A stretch of 64,000 nucleotides of DNA from Ardenticatenaceae bacterium (GCA_030065875.1 JASJCR010000004.1:53049-117048); one strand, 5' to 3'; shown: positions 1 to 10,124, counted from the first letter of the stretch. The notes: generated by a model from the sequence alone, not told the origin. Numbers and translations are program-made.

Positions 1-428
1 TTCGGCCGCTGGCCGAAGAAAAAGAGATCGATATGCGCGTTGAACTGCTGGGCAAACTCCCCTATATAAATGCTGATCTGGATCGCCTGCAGCAATCCCT
101 GAATAATTTGATCAGCAACGCTTTACGCCACACGCCGGCCGGTGGCACCATAACCCTGCAGGGTGAATCCGCTACCCCGGAACACCTCACAATTCGGGTG
201 ATTGATAACGGCCAGGGGATTCTGCCCGAACATTTGCCCAGCGTTTTTGATCGCTTTTATCGCCCCGACGCTTCGCGTCAGCGGTACGATGACCATGGTG
301 GCACCGGTTTGGGATTGGCCATCGTCCGCGCGATTGTGGAGAGTCATGAAGGGACCGCTACGGTTGATAGCGCGGGGGAAAATCAAGGGACGACGTTTAC
401 GCTGACTTTTCCGGTCGAAAATTCGTAG
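1..428 (+). CDS. sensor histidine kinase, C-terminal part (5' end outside window)
   Basis: The open frame enters from the window edge (first full codon at base 3), so only about 141 C-terminal residues are seen. They form a HATPase_c domain: N-box with LNNLISNALRHTP, G1 box DNGQGI, F box FDRFYR, and G2 box GTGLGLAIVRAIVESHEG. By family knowledge this domain binds ATP and phosphorylates a histidine in the upstream HisKA domain, which then passes the phosphate to a response regulator. The stop TAG is at 426-428 and the end of the protein looks normal, so the IS110 element that follows has inserted between genes and not into this one. The sensor input and the partner regulator lie upstream of the window and cannot be named. 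Confidence 0.93.
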   Translation, partial: RPLAEEKEIDMRVELLGKLPYINADLDRLQQSLNNLISNALRHTPAGGTITLQGESATPEHLTIRVIDNGQGILPEHLPSVFDRFYRPDASRQRYDDHGGTGLGLAIVRAIVESHEGTATVDSAGENQGTTFTLTFPVENS

Positions 429-504
429 TTTTTTAAGCCCAGGCTCCCACCTTATCTATCCGAAATTAAGGGTGGACAGGTAACTGCAAACCACCTGTCA
501 TTAG

Positions 505-1629
<1,125 letters not shown>

Positions 1630-1650
1630 ACAGTTGCTTAAACACAGTTG

Positions 1651-1790
1651 CTCAGAACGGAGCGCAGCGACGTGAAGAATCTCCCCAACTTTCACTATGT
1701 AGGGCCTTCACGCGGAAAAAGATCACCATTATCTGGCGAAGTTGGGCTATCGTGTGGCTTGGCGGGATTCTTCGCTGCGCTCAGAATGAT
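1651..1790. repeat. imperfect palindromic repeat (MITE/REP-like)
   Basis: The left arm (1651-1693) contains GAGCGCAGCGA...GAAGAATCTCCCCAACTT. The right arm (1737-1790) contains AAGTTGGG, then GGATTCTTCGCTGCGCTCAGAATG, which is the reverse complement apart from a short insertion in the left arm. Together they can fold into a long hairpin of about 140 bases. The rest of 1630-1989, between the IS110 gene and the ArsR promoter, shows no convincing gene. Confidence 0.6.
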
Positions 1791-1989
1791 AAATACGCCG
1801 CGCGTAGAGTTCGCCAAAGCTGAAGCGTGTACTCATCTAATGCCATATTTTATGGAATGCATCGTAAAGAATTTTCCCAGAAGAGAACCTGCCCGCTCCT
1901 GAACCAATACGGGAGGGGGGGATTTGTTGGGCTAACACAAGCTTTACCCCATTCAACATCAATCTTTAAACCTCATCCACTCTTACCGT

Positions 1990-2045
1990 TTGACAAAACG
2001 AAAGTATTCTTTATACTTAAATATATTGATATATGTTCATATATA
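1990..2045 (+). promoter_or_regulatory. sigma70-type promoter and probable ArsR operator
   Basis: TTGACA at 1990-1995 and TATACT at 2012-2017 are separated by 16 bases. Directly downstream, 2021-2045 is an AT-rich imperfect dyad, ATATATTGA-N7-TCATATATA, of the TGA...TCA kind bound by ArsR/SmtB repressors. It lies between the -10 box and the regulator start, where a bound repressor would block transcription. Confidence 0.6.
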
Positions 2046-2071
2046 GATTAATAGATGTGCGAGTTATCCTT

Positions 2072-2416
2072 ATGCCGCAACAGATCGATTTACTTGACAG
2101 CGAAATTTTAAACGACATCACCAACACGTTTAAAGCCCTGGGAGACAATACCCGGGCGCAAATCGTCTATTTGCTCACCCAGGAAGAGTTAAATGTCAAC
2201 ACCATTTGCCAAACCGTCGGCGTTTCTCAATCCACCGTTTCCCATCATCTGGCCAAATTGAGGAATATCCGGCTGGTCAAATACCGCCGGCAGGGAAATC
2301 AGATCTTTTACTCCGTGGACGACAGCCACGTCGCCGCCCTCTTCCGTGAAGCACTTTGGCACCTCGATCACGTGCGCCAAAACATTCCTGACTATCCCGG
2401 CAGTCACCCGGTATAA
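2072..2416 (+). CDS. ArsR/SmtB-family metal-sensing repressor
   Basis: A 114-residue winged-helix protein. The start at 2072 (MPQQIDLLDS) gives the usual family length; the frame extends 13 codons upstream into the operator. The helix-turn-helix is at about residues 43-64 (ICQTVGVSQSTVSHHLAKLR), followed by the wing (YRRQGNQIFYSV). The last helix carries D84-x-H86-(x10)-H97-x-x-H100. This matches the alpha5 Zn/Co site of SmtB and CzrA (DxH...HxxE/H), while the alpha3 Cys pair of arsenic and cadmium sensors is absent. It is therefore inferred to be a zinc or cobalt sensor that represses itself and perhaps the ABC exporter genes starting 69 bases downstream. Confidence 0.88.
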   Translation: MPQQIDLLDSEILNDITNTFKALGDNTRAQIVYLLTQEELNVNTICQTVGVSQSTVSHHLAKLRNIRLVKYRRQGNQIFYSVDDSHVAALFREALWHLDHVRQNIPDYPGSHPV

Positions 2417-2430
2417 ATCACTAACCAACC

Positions 2431-2481
2431 CCCATCTCGCATCTCGTCTCTCGTCTCTCGTATTTCGTATTTCGTATCTCT
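2431..2481. repeat. degenerate short-period tandem array
   Basis: A run of 7-8-base variants of CTCGTCT / TCGTATT fills the space between the ArsR gene and the ABC ATPase start. No Shine-Dalgarno sequence is visible before the ATG at 2486. Confidence 0.6.
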
Positions 2482-2485
2482 TACT

Positions 2486-3484
2486 ATGTCTAAAATCACG
2501 GTAGACAACCTCTCCAAACAGTACAAGGTGCACTTTAAGGAACCGGGGTTCAAAGGGTCAATCAAGTCGTTTTTTCAGCGACGGGTTGAAACGGTAAATG
2601 CGGTGCACAACCTCTCTTTTTCTATTGGAAAGGGGGAAATGGTTGGTTTTTTAGGGCCAAACGGAGCCGGCAAAACAACCACGCTCAAGGTGTTGTCCGG
2701 CCTGCTCTACCCCACGGCCGGCCGGGTGGAAGTGCTTGGTTTTACCCCTCACAAGCGTCAGGAAGCGTATTTGCGGCAAATGACGCTCGTCATGGGCAAT
2801 AAAAATCAGCTGATTTGGGATCTTCCAGCCAGCGAAACCTTCCTGGTCAACAAAGCGATCTACGACATACCCAACACCCGGTACAAGCAGACCCTGGCTG
2901 AGTTTAACGAGATGTTAAACCTCGAACCGCTGCTCAAGAAGCAGGTTCGCAAGCTGTCTTTGGGGGAGCGGATGAAATGTGAACTGGCGGCCGCGCTTCT
3001 TCACCGGCCGCAGGTTCTGTTTCTGGATGAACCCACGCTGGGGCTGGATGTGACGATGCAGGCGGCGATTCGAGAATTTATCACCACCTATAATAAACAA
3101 TATGGGGCCACGATTCTTCTAACAAGCCACTACATGGCTGATGTAACCGCGTTAACCCGCCGCATCATTGTCATCGACAAAGGCCAGCTGCTCTATGATG
3201 GAGATTTGCAGACGCTGGTGGAAAAAATGGCCCCCTTCAAAATTCTCTCTCTATCCTTGCGCGAAGGGAAGTCGGCCGATCAGCTGGGCGCCTTTGGCCA
3301 AATCGAAACCCTCAGCGGCTTAAAAGCGAAAATTCGGGTGCCGCGTGGTCGGGCAACGGCCGTCGCCGCAGACATTTTGACGGCCGTCAAAGTGGATGAT
3401 GTCTTAATCGAAGACCCGCCGGTCGAAGATATTATCCGCCAGATTTTTTCGGGGGAAGACATCCAAAACGGAGGGGCTGCGTGA
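2486..3484 (+). CDS. ABC-2 type exporter, ATP-binding subunit (COG4586-like)
   Basis: A 332-residue ABC ATPase with Walker A GPNGAGKT (57-64), signature LSLGERMKC (157-165), Walker B VLFLDEPTLGLDV (177-189) and the switch histidine in TSHYM (H215). The long N-terminal stretch before Walker A (KVHFKEPGFKGSIKSFF) is typical of the COG4586 group. These ATPases are encoded with two six-helix permeases of the COG4587 and COG3694 types, exactly as here. Cyanobacterial members of this trio have been linked to export of viologens, but the natural substrate is unknown. The stop overlaps the next start (GTGA at 3481-3484), which indicates translational coupling. The ArsR gene upstream may control it. 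Confidence 0.92.
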   Translation: MSKITVDNLSKQYKVHFKEPGFKGSIKSFFQRRVETVNAVHNLSFSIGKGEMVGFLGPNGAGKTTTLKVLSGLLYPTAGRVEVLGFTPHKRQEAYLRQMTLVMGNKNQLIWDLPASETFLVNKAIYDIPNTRYKQTLAEFNEMLNLEPLLKKQVRKLSLGERMKCELAAALLHRPQVLFLDEPTLGLDVTMQAAIREFITTYNKQYGATILLTSHYMADVTALTRRIIVIDKGQLLYDGDLQTLVEKMAPFKILSLSLREGKSADQLGAFGQIETLSGLKAKIRVPRGRATAVAADILTAVKVDDVLIEDPPVEDIIRQIFSGEDIQNGGAA

Positions 3485-4293
3485 GCCGCATCACCCATTG
3501 GCTGCGAGTTTATGGAGCGTTGTTTCGCGCCTCTTTTGGGGTTTCTGTCACTTATCGTGCCCAGTTAGTCATCTGGGTGTTAAGCGGCATTTTGCCTCTG
3601 ATCATGATGACGGTCTGGATTACGGTAGCCCAGGATCAGCCGGGCGGGCAAATTAACGGGTTTGATCAGACCGCCTTCATCAGCTACTACCTGGCCGTCA
3701 CAATTGTTCGACGGCTAACGGGCGTATGGATCATCTGGGACATCGATGAGGATATCCGGCAGGGAACTCTGTCTGCAAAACTGCTGCGGCCGCTGCATCC
3801 CACGCATAACTATCTGACAATGGCCGTTACCGACAAGCCGGTCGAGCTGCTGTTTATCTTGCCCCCGGTGGCTTTGGCGGCCTGGCTGACGGGGGCACAG
3901 TACAACTTTTCACCCCAAAACATGCTTCTGTTTGGGGTAGCGATCATAGGGGCGGTTGGCATCGAGTTTGGCGTAACCATGGCGATTGGGGCATTGGCTT
4001 TCTGGATCACCCAAATGATGTCCGTCATGGAAGTCTGGTTTTTTTCACGCGCGTTTTTCTCCGGCTGGATCATTCCCATCGCCATGTTCCCGGATTTCTT
4101 GCAGGATATTTTGCTTTTTCTGCCCTATCGTTATGTGCTCTCCTTTCCGATTGAACTGCTGCTTGGGCGGCTCAATTCGGCCGATATTGGGCTGGGGTTT
4201 GTCGTCCAGTGGGGTTGGGTTGCCTTTCTCTTTTTACTCTTTCCCAAACTTTGGCGCCGGGGCGTCAGCAAGTACAGCGCGGTTGGCGCATAA
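3481..4293 (+). CDS. ABC-2 type exporter permease (COG4587-like)
   Basis: A 270-residue integral membrane protein starting with GTG at 3481, which overlaps the stop of the ATPase gene by four bases. Six hydrophobic segments are visible, among them VIWVLSGILPLIMMTVWI, LFILPPVALAAWLTG and FGVAIIGAVGIEFGVTMAIG. Between the second and third segments a charged cytoplasmic loop (WDIDEDIRQGTLSAKLLRP) matches the coupling-loop region of this family. It would form half of the membrane channel with the protein at 4297-5085, driven by the ATPase at 2486-3484. The substrate is not readable from sequence. Confidence 0.87.
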   Translation: MSRITHWLRVYGALFRASFGVSVTYRAQLVIWVLSGILPLIMMTVWITVAQDQPGGQINGFDQTAFISYYLAVTIVRRLTGVWIIWDIDEDIRQGTLSAKLLRPLHPTHNYLTMAVTDKPVELLFILPPVALAAWLTGAQYNFSPQNMLLFGVAIIGAVGIEFGVTMAIGALAFWITQMMSVMEVWFFSRAFFSGWIIPIAMFPDFLQDILLFLPYRYVLSFPIELLLGRLNSADIGLGFVVQWGWVAFLFLLFPKLWRRGVSKYSAVGA

Positions 4294-4296
4294 AAA

Positions 4297-5085
4297 ATGA
4301 AACGCTACTTACTGATTCTTTTTACCTTTTACAAGGCTGCCGTCCTGACCAATCTTGAGTATCGGGCAAATTTTTTGATCGGGGCCGTTCTGAGTGTGGT
4401 TAACGCGGCCTGGCAAATTGGCGGAATCTGGGTCTTCTTTTTACACACGGAGACGCTTGGCACCTGGTCGTTCTTTGAAGCGCTGCTGGTCGTTGGGCTG
4501 TTTATTACGTTTGTGGGGGTTACCGAAATGATTCTCTACCCCAACGTACGGGAAATCGTGCGCCACATTCGGCTTGGAACGATGGATTTTATTTTAACAA
4601 AGCCGCTTGATTCTCAATTTCACGCCTCCCTGAGCAAAATTGAAATTTGGAAGGGCATGGATGTTCTCATCGGCTGCGGCGTTGTCCTTTTTGCTCTTCT
4701 GAAACAGCCCGAGTTTCCCGGATTAAGCAGCACGGTGCTTTTCATTTTGCTCTGCCTTTGCGCCCTGATTATCTTATACAGCCTCACCATGCTCCTGATT
4801 ACCAGTGCGTTCTGGTTTGTGCAGTTGGATAACGTCATGGAACTGCTCTTTGTGTTTTTTGATGCCGGCCGCTTCCCGGTCACAATTTTTCCCCCGTGGC
4901 TGCGGATTTTGCTGACCTTTGTGGTGCCCATCGCCTTCGTGACGACCATCCCGGCGGCCGTGCTGCTCAACCGCCTCAACCTGGAGTTTGCCCTGTTTGC
5001 CGCTCTTTTGGCAGCGGGGCTGCTCCTGATTTCGATTTTCTTCTGGCGTTTTGCCGTACGACATTATGCCAGCGCATCTTCCTAA
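4297..5085 (+). CDS. ABC-2 type exporter permease (COG3694-like)
   Basis: A 262-residue membrane protein that starts three bases after the previous stop, so the three genes form one operon. It has about six hydrophobic segments, and the loop VREIVRHIRLGTMDFILTKP parallels the coupling loop of its partner permease (RQGTLSAKLLRP), showing that the two subunits are distant paralogs. Inferred role: second half of the exporter channel. Confidence 0.87.
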   Translation: MKRYLLILFTFYKAAVLTNLEYRANFLIGAVLSVVNAAWQIGGIWVFFLHTETLGTWSFFEALLVVGLFITFVGVTEMILYPNVREIVRHIRLGTMDFILTKPLDSQFHASLSKIEIWKGMDVLIGCGVVLFALLKQPEFPGLSSTVLFILLCLCALIILYSLTMLLITSAFWFVQLDNVMELLFVFFDAGRFPVTIFPPWLRILLTFVVPIAFVTTIPAAVLLNRLNLEFALFAALLAAGLLLISIFFWRFAVRHYASASS

Positions 5086-5601
5086 AATGTTTTACCTATG
5101 TTGCCCGAAGAATAAATTCATCTTTCACTCCGATAAATTCCCCCTCCCGCGTCGGGTTCAGGGGCAAACAGCTACCTGATATAGGGTTGTTTTGAGGTAT
5201 TTTTACATCCCCCGCGTGGCACCGGTCGGGTCCACGCTTCAAGACACCGTAGCAAACAGGTAGCAGCTTGCGCATCGCCACCATGACGGCCGACCTTGCT
5301 GCGTTGAAGCTGTAGACAAGTGGCCAGGATGAAACCGGTGTTAGGGCTTGGCAAGCCAAGCCCCTACTAGCCAAGCCCCTACAAATTATCCCCCCTCGTA
5401 CCGTGTTGGGGAGGGGAATGCAGAGAGGATATCTAAGACTCTATAGTGGAGGAGTAACCCACAATCTTTGTTTTTTGACCCCCCGCTGGTAAGGTTAAAG
5501 TTAAAAGTTTCAAGGGAAAAAGGATAGTGATGTAAAATCTATTCTCACGTCAAGCCAACCCACTTTCTACTCAGGACTCAGGACTTAGCACTTAACACTC
5601 T
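5086..5601. other. intergenic region with palindromic repeats, no gene seen
   Basis: Holds the GGGCTTGGC-AA-GCCAAGCCC hairpin at 5344-5363 followed by a partial copy (CCAAGCCCCTAC), a weak purine-rich tandem stretch near 5490-5520, and a degenerate array (ACTCAGGACTCAGGACTT, 5570-5587) just before the next start. Short open frames on the minus strand here show no recognisable protein. Confidence 0.6.
5326..5390. repeat. GTAGGG-capped palindromic repeat, copy 1
   Basis: AGGATGAAACCGGTGTTAGG leads into a perfect 9-bp hairpin (5344-5352 with 5355-5363). The same leader and hairpin recur at 29043-29085 with few differences, so the repeat unit is at least 40 bases. Confidence 0.7.
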
Positions 5602-8586
5602 ATGAACCGTCGCCCTCTCTTAATTTTCGCCTTTTTCTGTTGGGCCACGGCCGGGCTGGCCATCTCCCGCCTGCTGTACGAGGCGTTCTTCCCCAACTTA
5701 CTTCTGTTGGGCGCTCCCGTCGGAGCGGCCGCCCTGGCCGTGATATGCGGCTTTTCAGGAGCGGCTTTCTCCTCCCTGCCTTTTCAAACCACCCATCTCA
5801 CCAGGCAGCGCCTGCGGCACCCTTACCGGTGGTGGCTCGACGCAATTCTCCTGGTAAATCTGATCTGGCTCGTGGATCCGGCCGTTGACCTGGTACGCAG
5901 CACCATTTTCTTCTTTGGCTCGCTGTGGCTGGTCTTTTTCCTGCGGCCGATCTCCGCCCAACAGGCCGAGCACACCCTTAATCTATCACCCAGCACCCAA
6001 CACCCAGCATCAATCCCCCTCCACCTGATCCCCTACATCCTGCTCCCCATCGCCATTCTCTACCTCGTCACTTTAGGGCGCACCGTTGGCCGCGCGGATA
6101 CGTTTGAATTCCAGGTGGTCGCTCCCCAATTGGGCATCGTGCACCCCACCGGCTACCCGCTTTACCTGATTCTCGGAAAAATATGGACCCTGCTTCCGGC
6201 CGGGACAGCCGCCTTTCGCCTAAATCTGGGAACGGCCGTATACGCTCTTTTTGCCTGCTTGTTCCTTTTTCTGATCCTTTATCAGCTGCTGCAAATATGG
6301 CGCCTCCCTCTGGCGATCCGCGCGGTCACTGCGGCTTTTGGCACCTTTTTGCTGGCCATCTCCCCCACGTTTTGGAGTCAGGCGGTCGAAGCCGAAGTTT
6401 ATTCGCTGCACAACCTGTTCGTCACCGCCATATTGCTGCTCTTACTGCGGGTATTTAACTCAGAAAAACCACCGCCCCGCTGGCTCTTATGGGCCGGCCT
6501 GCTCGGTGGCCTCGGGCTGACCAATCACCTGACCACCGTATTTATGGCCCCTCCCATCTTTCTGACGTGGCTGTTGACCCGCAAAGAGTGGCAATTCTCA
6601 AAGATATGGCGCGAGTGGGCGGCGGCCGGAGCCGCATTCCTCGCCCCGCTTCTGCTTTACGCCTACCTCCCGCTGCGCTGGCAGGCGGTCAACGGAGAGC
6701 CGATGGGATTTAGCCGTTTTCTCGACTGGGTCATCGGCGGCCGGTTTCAAGACGCGCTGCAGTGGGCCGCCTGGGTTCGCGATCCGGTACGCTACGAGGT
6801 GATTGGCCAGCTGTTTTTAAATGAATGGCCAATCTGGCTGATCGGATTCGCCGCGTTTGGCGCCCTGGCCCTCCTCGTTCGACGCTGGCGGGTGGGCCTC
6901 ACGCTGCTGCTGGTGTGGCTCGGCTTCACCTTTTATTGCCTCAACTATTATGTTCCCGATCTCAGCGTCTTTTTGCTTCCTGCTCACGTGATAATCGCTA
7001 TTTGGGCCGGTGCTGGCGCGGCCGCGCTGCTGGCCATCGTTCAAAACGTGTGGATGTATCGCTTTCCAGGGCCCTTGATGCTGGCTGTTCTACTCATGCT
7101 CTCCCTGCTTTGGTTGACGGCCGATCGCTTTTCCGAAGCAAACGCCGCCCCAGATGATGGCCGGACCGCGTGGGGGTTGGGGGTTTTGCAGCAGGACCTG
7201 GCCATCGAGGCGGCAATCCTGGCGGACAGCGACAAACACCCGCCGCTCTACTATTTGCAACAGGCGGAAGGGATCCGGCCGGATCTCGACATCATGGTGC
7301 TGCCGGATGAGGCCGCCTATCGCCAACAGCTCGACCAGCGCATCGCGGCCGGGGAAACGGTGTATCTGGCGCGATTTCTCCCCAATTTGGCGGGTGTGTA
7401 CCATCTAAACTCGGCAGGTCCCCTAACGGCGGTGTCGACCGAGCCGCAAACCGCCCTGCCGGAAGGACACACGCCTGTCAATTTGACAATGGGTCCTCTC
7501 CTGTTAAAAGGAGTGGATGTGGATAGGCAGGCGGCCGTTGACCCAGCCGCTGCGGCCGTGACTCTTTACTGGACGCTGGCTGAGCCTCCCGAAGACGCGC
7601 TGCGCGTCTTTATCCGCTGGGCCGGTCAGCGACCCGTTGTGGCGGCCGGCACCCATCCGGCCAACAACGACAATCCAATCGTAGCCTGGAGGGCGGATGA
7701 GGTCGTAACCGATTTCCATCTGCTCCCGATCCCTTCTCACCCCCCGGCCGAGATGACGGTTGAAGTGGCTCTCGGCCCGGAATTCACCCCAGCCAGCGAG
7801 CTGGCCTGGCAGGCGGTTACCACGGTCAACTTTGCGGATTGGGCCGACTGGAGCCGGCCGGGTGTCGATCGATCTCCCGTGCGCTGGTTGTTTGGTGAGG
7901 TGGCCCTCACCGGCGTGTCGTTTCCGGATCAACTGCGTCCGCATGAACCCCTGACGATTGATGCCAGCGGACCCGGCAGCCGGGCCGTGCAGTTTGAGCT
8001 TGTGCCGGAGGTAATTTACGGGCAAATTGAAATTGAGGGGCAGCAAGCGCGGGGAGTTTATCGGCTTGAAGGGTTTGTGCCCGGTGGTCCCGGCCGCTGC
8101 GGCTGGCTGCGGCCGGCGGCCACCCGCTGCGTCGTGGGTGAGGTTGTCGTAGACGGTATCGCCATTCCCGAAGAAGCGATCAATTTTGGCGATCAAATCG
8201 CCCTGCTGGGGGTTGACCTTGTCAATACGGAGCTGGTGCCGGGCGGCCATCTCGAACTCACGGCCGAATGGCTGGCCCTGACGCCCATCAGTGAAGATTG
8301 GACGGTTTTTACCCAGGTTCTCGATAAAAACGATCAGATCGTGGGGCAAATCGATCAATTCCCTCTGCAGGGAGTACGCCCCACCAGCAGTTGGCAGCCC
8401 GGGGAGCAAATTTCCGATCCATACCGGATTCCCATCCGTGCCGATGCCCAGCCAGGTGAGTATCGTCTGATTATCGGTTTTTATCGCCTGTCAGATTTTC
8501 AGCGCCTGTCGGTTGTCGATGATTTGGGCACACCCATCGAGAATAAGTTCACGGTAACCGGATTGGAAATTTTCAATAATCAATAG
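5602..8586 (+). CDS. DUF2723 / TMEM260-like multi-pass membrane glycosyltransferase candidate
   Basis: A 994-residue protein. The N-terminal 530 residues hold about a dozen hydrophobic segments. The signature LGRTVGRADTFEFQVVAPQLGIVHPTGYPLY (residues 156-186; split here: GRADTFEF, then VHPTGYPLY) places it in the DUF2723 family, whose eukaryotic member TMEM260 is a protein O-mannosyltransferase with a GT-C fold. The C-terminal 450 residues are predicted outside the membrane and beta-rich, with WLALTPISEDWTVFTQVLD as in domains found next to such enzymes. Residues 128-140 (LSPSTQHPASIP) are encoded by a CACCCAGCACCCAACACCC array, an apparent intrusion of repeat DNA. Possible role: sugar transfer from a lipid donor onto exported proteins; this is inferred from family alone. 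No Shine-Dalgarno is visible. Confidence 0.82.
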   Translation: MNRRPLLIFAFFCWATAGLAISRLLYEAFFPNLLLLGAPVGAAALAVICGFSGAAFSSLPFQTTHLTRQRLRHPYRWWLDAILLVNLIWLVDPAVDLVRSTIFFFGSLWLVFFLRPISAQQAEHTLNLSPSTQHPASIPLHLIPYILLPIAILYLVTLGRTVGRADTFEFQVVAPQLGIVHPTGYPLYLILGKIWTLLPAGTAAFRLNLGTAVYALFACLFLFLILYQLLQIWRLPLAIRAVTAAFGTFLLAISPTFWSQAVEAEVYSLHNLFVTAILLLLLRVFNSEKPPPRWLLWAGLLGGLGLTNHLTTVFMAPPIFLTWLLTRKEWQFSKIWREWAAAGAAFLAPLLLYAYLPLRWQAVNGEPMGFSRFLDWVIGGRFQDALQWAAWVRDPVRYEVIGQLFLNEWPIWLIGFAAFGALALLVRRWRVGLTLLLVWLGFTFYCLNYYVPDLSVFLLPAHVIIAIWAGAGAAALLAIVQNVWMYRFPGPLMLAVLLMLSLLWLTADRFSEANAAPDDGRTAWGLGVLQQDLAIEAAILADSDKHPPLYYLQQAEGIRPDLDIMVLPDEAAYRQQLDQRIAAGETVYLARFLPNLAGVYHLNSAGPLTAVSTEPQTALPEGHTPVNLTMGPLLLKGVDVDRQAAVDPAAAAVTLYWTLAEPPEDALRVFIRWAGQRPVVAAGTHPANNDNPIVAWRADEVVTDFHLLPIPSHPPAEMTVEVALGPEFTPASELAWQAVTTVNFADWADWSRPGVDRSPVRWLFGEVALTGVSFPDQLRPHEPLTIDASGPGSRAVQFELVPEVIYGQIEIEGQQARGVYRLEGFVPGGPGRCGWLRPAATRCVVGEVVVDGIAIPEEAINFGDQIALLGVDLVNTELVPGGHLELTAEWLALTPISEDWTVFTQVLDKNDQIVGQIDQFPLQGVRPTSSWQPGEQISDPYRIPIRADAQPGEYRLIIGFYRLSDFQRLSVVDDLGTPIENKFTVTGLEIFNNQ

Positions 8587-8683
8587 TCATTGGTCAATTA
8601 TCAATGAAATTTACGAATTGCGATTGAGGATGATTGATCAAACGTTCAGCTCGGTTGTGTTGACATTGGGGATATTTTTTCAC

Positions 8684-8765
8684 CCCCGCATTAAAATGCG
8701 GGGCTAAAGAGCCTGACCTGATTGGTAACCAACCTTATAGCCGTCGGTTTTAATCGACGGCTATA
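8684..8765. repeat. two perfect hairpins between convergent genes
   Basis: CCCCGCATT-AA-AATGCGGGG (8684-8703) and TATAGCCGTCG-N8-CGACGGCTATA (8736-8765). They lie between the 3' ends of two converging genes and could end transcription from both sides, though neither is followed by a clear T run. The AT-rich arms and GC-rich tips resemble one repeat class. Confidence 0.6.
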
Positions 8766-8853
8766 GAAAATATCGCAAAATTGAACATCATATTGAATCA
8801 AATGTCAAAAGAGCCTGGTCCAATCATTAAAAACCAACCCGATTGACTCTTGA

Positions 8854-10095
8854 TCATTGATTATTAGCCATTGACCCGGAATTAATCATCCATCTGCCTT
8901 TGATCTTTTCCGCAATCAGCTCTCCTTCATAAATCATTTGTCGCACGTCGGGAACCGTGATATTTAGCTGTTCGGCCGCCTCACGCGTGGTCAGAAATTG
9001 AGGTGCGGTTTCCTCTACTTCTGCAGCCTGAATCTCAGCTGGTGGTTCAACCGCCTCCGGCTTCTTTAAGCCCCGGCCCTTTTTCTTCTCCCCTTTCCCC
9101 TCTGCAGTCTGAAGTCTGTGGTCTGAGGTCTGTAGCCTGTCGTCTGTGGTCTGTGGTCTGAAATCTCTGACCCATTTTTCCAAACGGGCTACATACTCAG
9201 CAGATGACCTTTTGTATAACCGTTTTCCCAGCGGCCGGGCCGCCTCTTCACAATCTGCCTGCCGCTTCTTCAATATTTTGAGAAAGGCGGTCAGCTTCTT
9301 ATCTTTCCCCTTGGTTTTGGCCTGTTTTAGCAGATGACGAAGTTCAGCCAAATCGTGCGCATCGCCAAGGAAATCAGCCAGTTGGTGGGCCTCTTCCGCA
9401 TAGACACCGAGCTTTTTAGGTTTAACCGGCGTCAAAATTTCGAGCTGGTGCCACATATTTTTGACTCGCTTGCGCCAGTGGTGAAACGCCTCCGGTTGAT
9501 TCTTCTGACGGTAGGCGGCTTTCATGCGCCTCTGCCCCTGCTCATAAACCCGTTTGAGCCCTTTTTTGACGACTTTGAACCCGGCTGCCTCCAATTTTAG
9601 CCGCTCAATATCTGTAAGGGTTTTTTCCAGCTTGACGGCCACACTTCCCAACACATTTTTTTTGTGAATAAGCGTGGTTAACACCTTTGTGCGCTGTTTC
9701 CCCAGCTTCTTATAAGCCGCTTTAAAGGCGGCCGGAGGCTGATCCCAGCTTTCCTTTAAGCTGTCCATCATCTCCAGCATCGCCCCTGCTTCTCGAACCG
9801 GAGCCAGCTTGTTCCCCAACAGTCTCAGGCGGCCGTTCACTTTCTGAAACGCTTTTTCCCCAATGGTCGGCCGGACCATTTGTAAAAGCGCTCGCATTCG
9901 CTTAAACGCTTTGCGTGCTTCGTGGGCCGCCTTAAATGGATCATCGCCCGGCTCAGTTAGATGGGTTTTGGCCATTTTCCCCTGCGTCAGAAGCAAACGA
10001 CGCACCTCATCTCCCCATCTTTCTCCGCTTTCTATTGCAAATTCCATCACGTATTCCTTTACCCCTTCAAATTCTGTGTCGTCCAGGGCAAACAT
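8854..10095 (-). CDS. CHAD domain protein with C-terminal MerR/excisionase-type HTH
   Basis: A 413-residue protein. Residues 15-300 form a CHAD domain of Arg/Lys-rich helices: HEARKAFKRMRALLQMVRP, RLLGNKLAPVREAGAMLE, FHHWRKRVKNMWHQLEIL and LADFLGDAHDLAELRHLL. CHAD domains are known to bind polyphosphate through such basic helices. A linker (about 300-360) contains the repetitive RPQTTDDRLQTSDHRLQTAE, encoded by a GTCTG array. The C-terminal 50 residues (FLTTREAAEQLNITVPDVRQ, then MIYEGELIAEKIKGRWMIN) are a helix-turn-helix of the excisionase/HTH_17 type. The fusion suggests a polyphosphate-associated DNA-binding protein, which is an inference. It is transcribed away from the TRAP genes. Confidence 0.85.
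   Translation of the reverse strand: MFALDDTEFEGVKEYVMEFAIESGERWGDEVRRLLLTQGKMAKTHLTEPGDDPFKAAHEARKAFKRMRALLQMVRPTIGEKAFQKVNGRLRLLGNKLAPVREAGAMLEMMDSLKESWDQPPAAFKAAYKKLGKQRTKVLTTLIHKKNVLGSVAVKLEKTLTDIERLKLEAAGFKVVKKGLKRVYEQGQRRMKAAYRQKNQPEAFHHWRKRVKNMWHQLEILTPVKPKKLGVYAEEAHQLADFLGDAHDLAELRHLLKQAKTKGKDKKLTAFLKILKKRQADCEEAARPLGKRLYKRSSAEYVARLEKWVRDFRPQTTDDRLQTSDHRLQTAEGKGEKKKGRGLKKPEAVEPPAEIQAAEVEETAPQFLTTREAAEQLNITVPDVRQMIYEGELIAEKIKGRWMINSGSMANNQ
9103..9168. repeat. GTCTG-type degenerate tandem array inside a coding region
   Basis: About eight variants of (A/G)GTCTGTG follow one another. They lie within the CHAD-HTH gene and encode part of its linker. A closely similar array occurs at 19391-19460. 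Confidence 0.75.
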
Positions 10096-10124
10096 ATCAG
10101 ATTTTTGATTGTGGGATCAATTTC

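Noticed and set aside
7504..8409. 301-codon minus-strand open frame
   Set aside because: Antisense to the DUF2723 gene; Arg/Pro/Gly-rich, with no motif.
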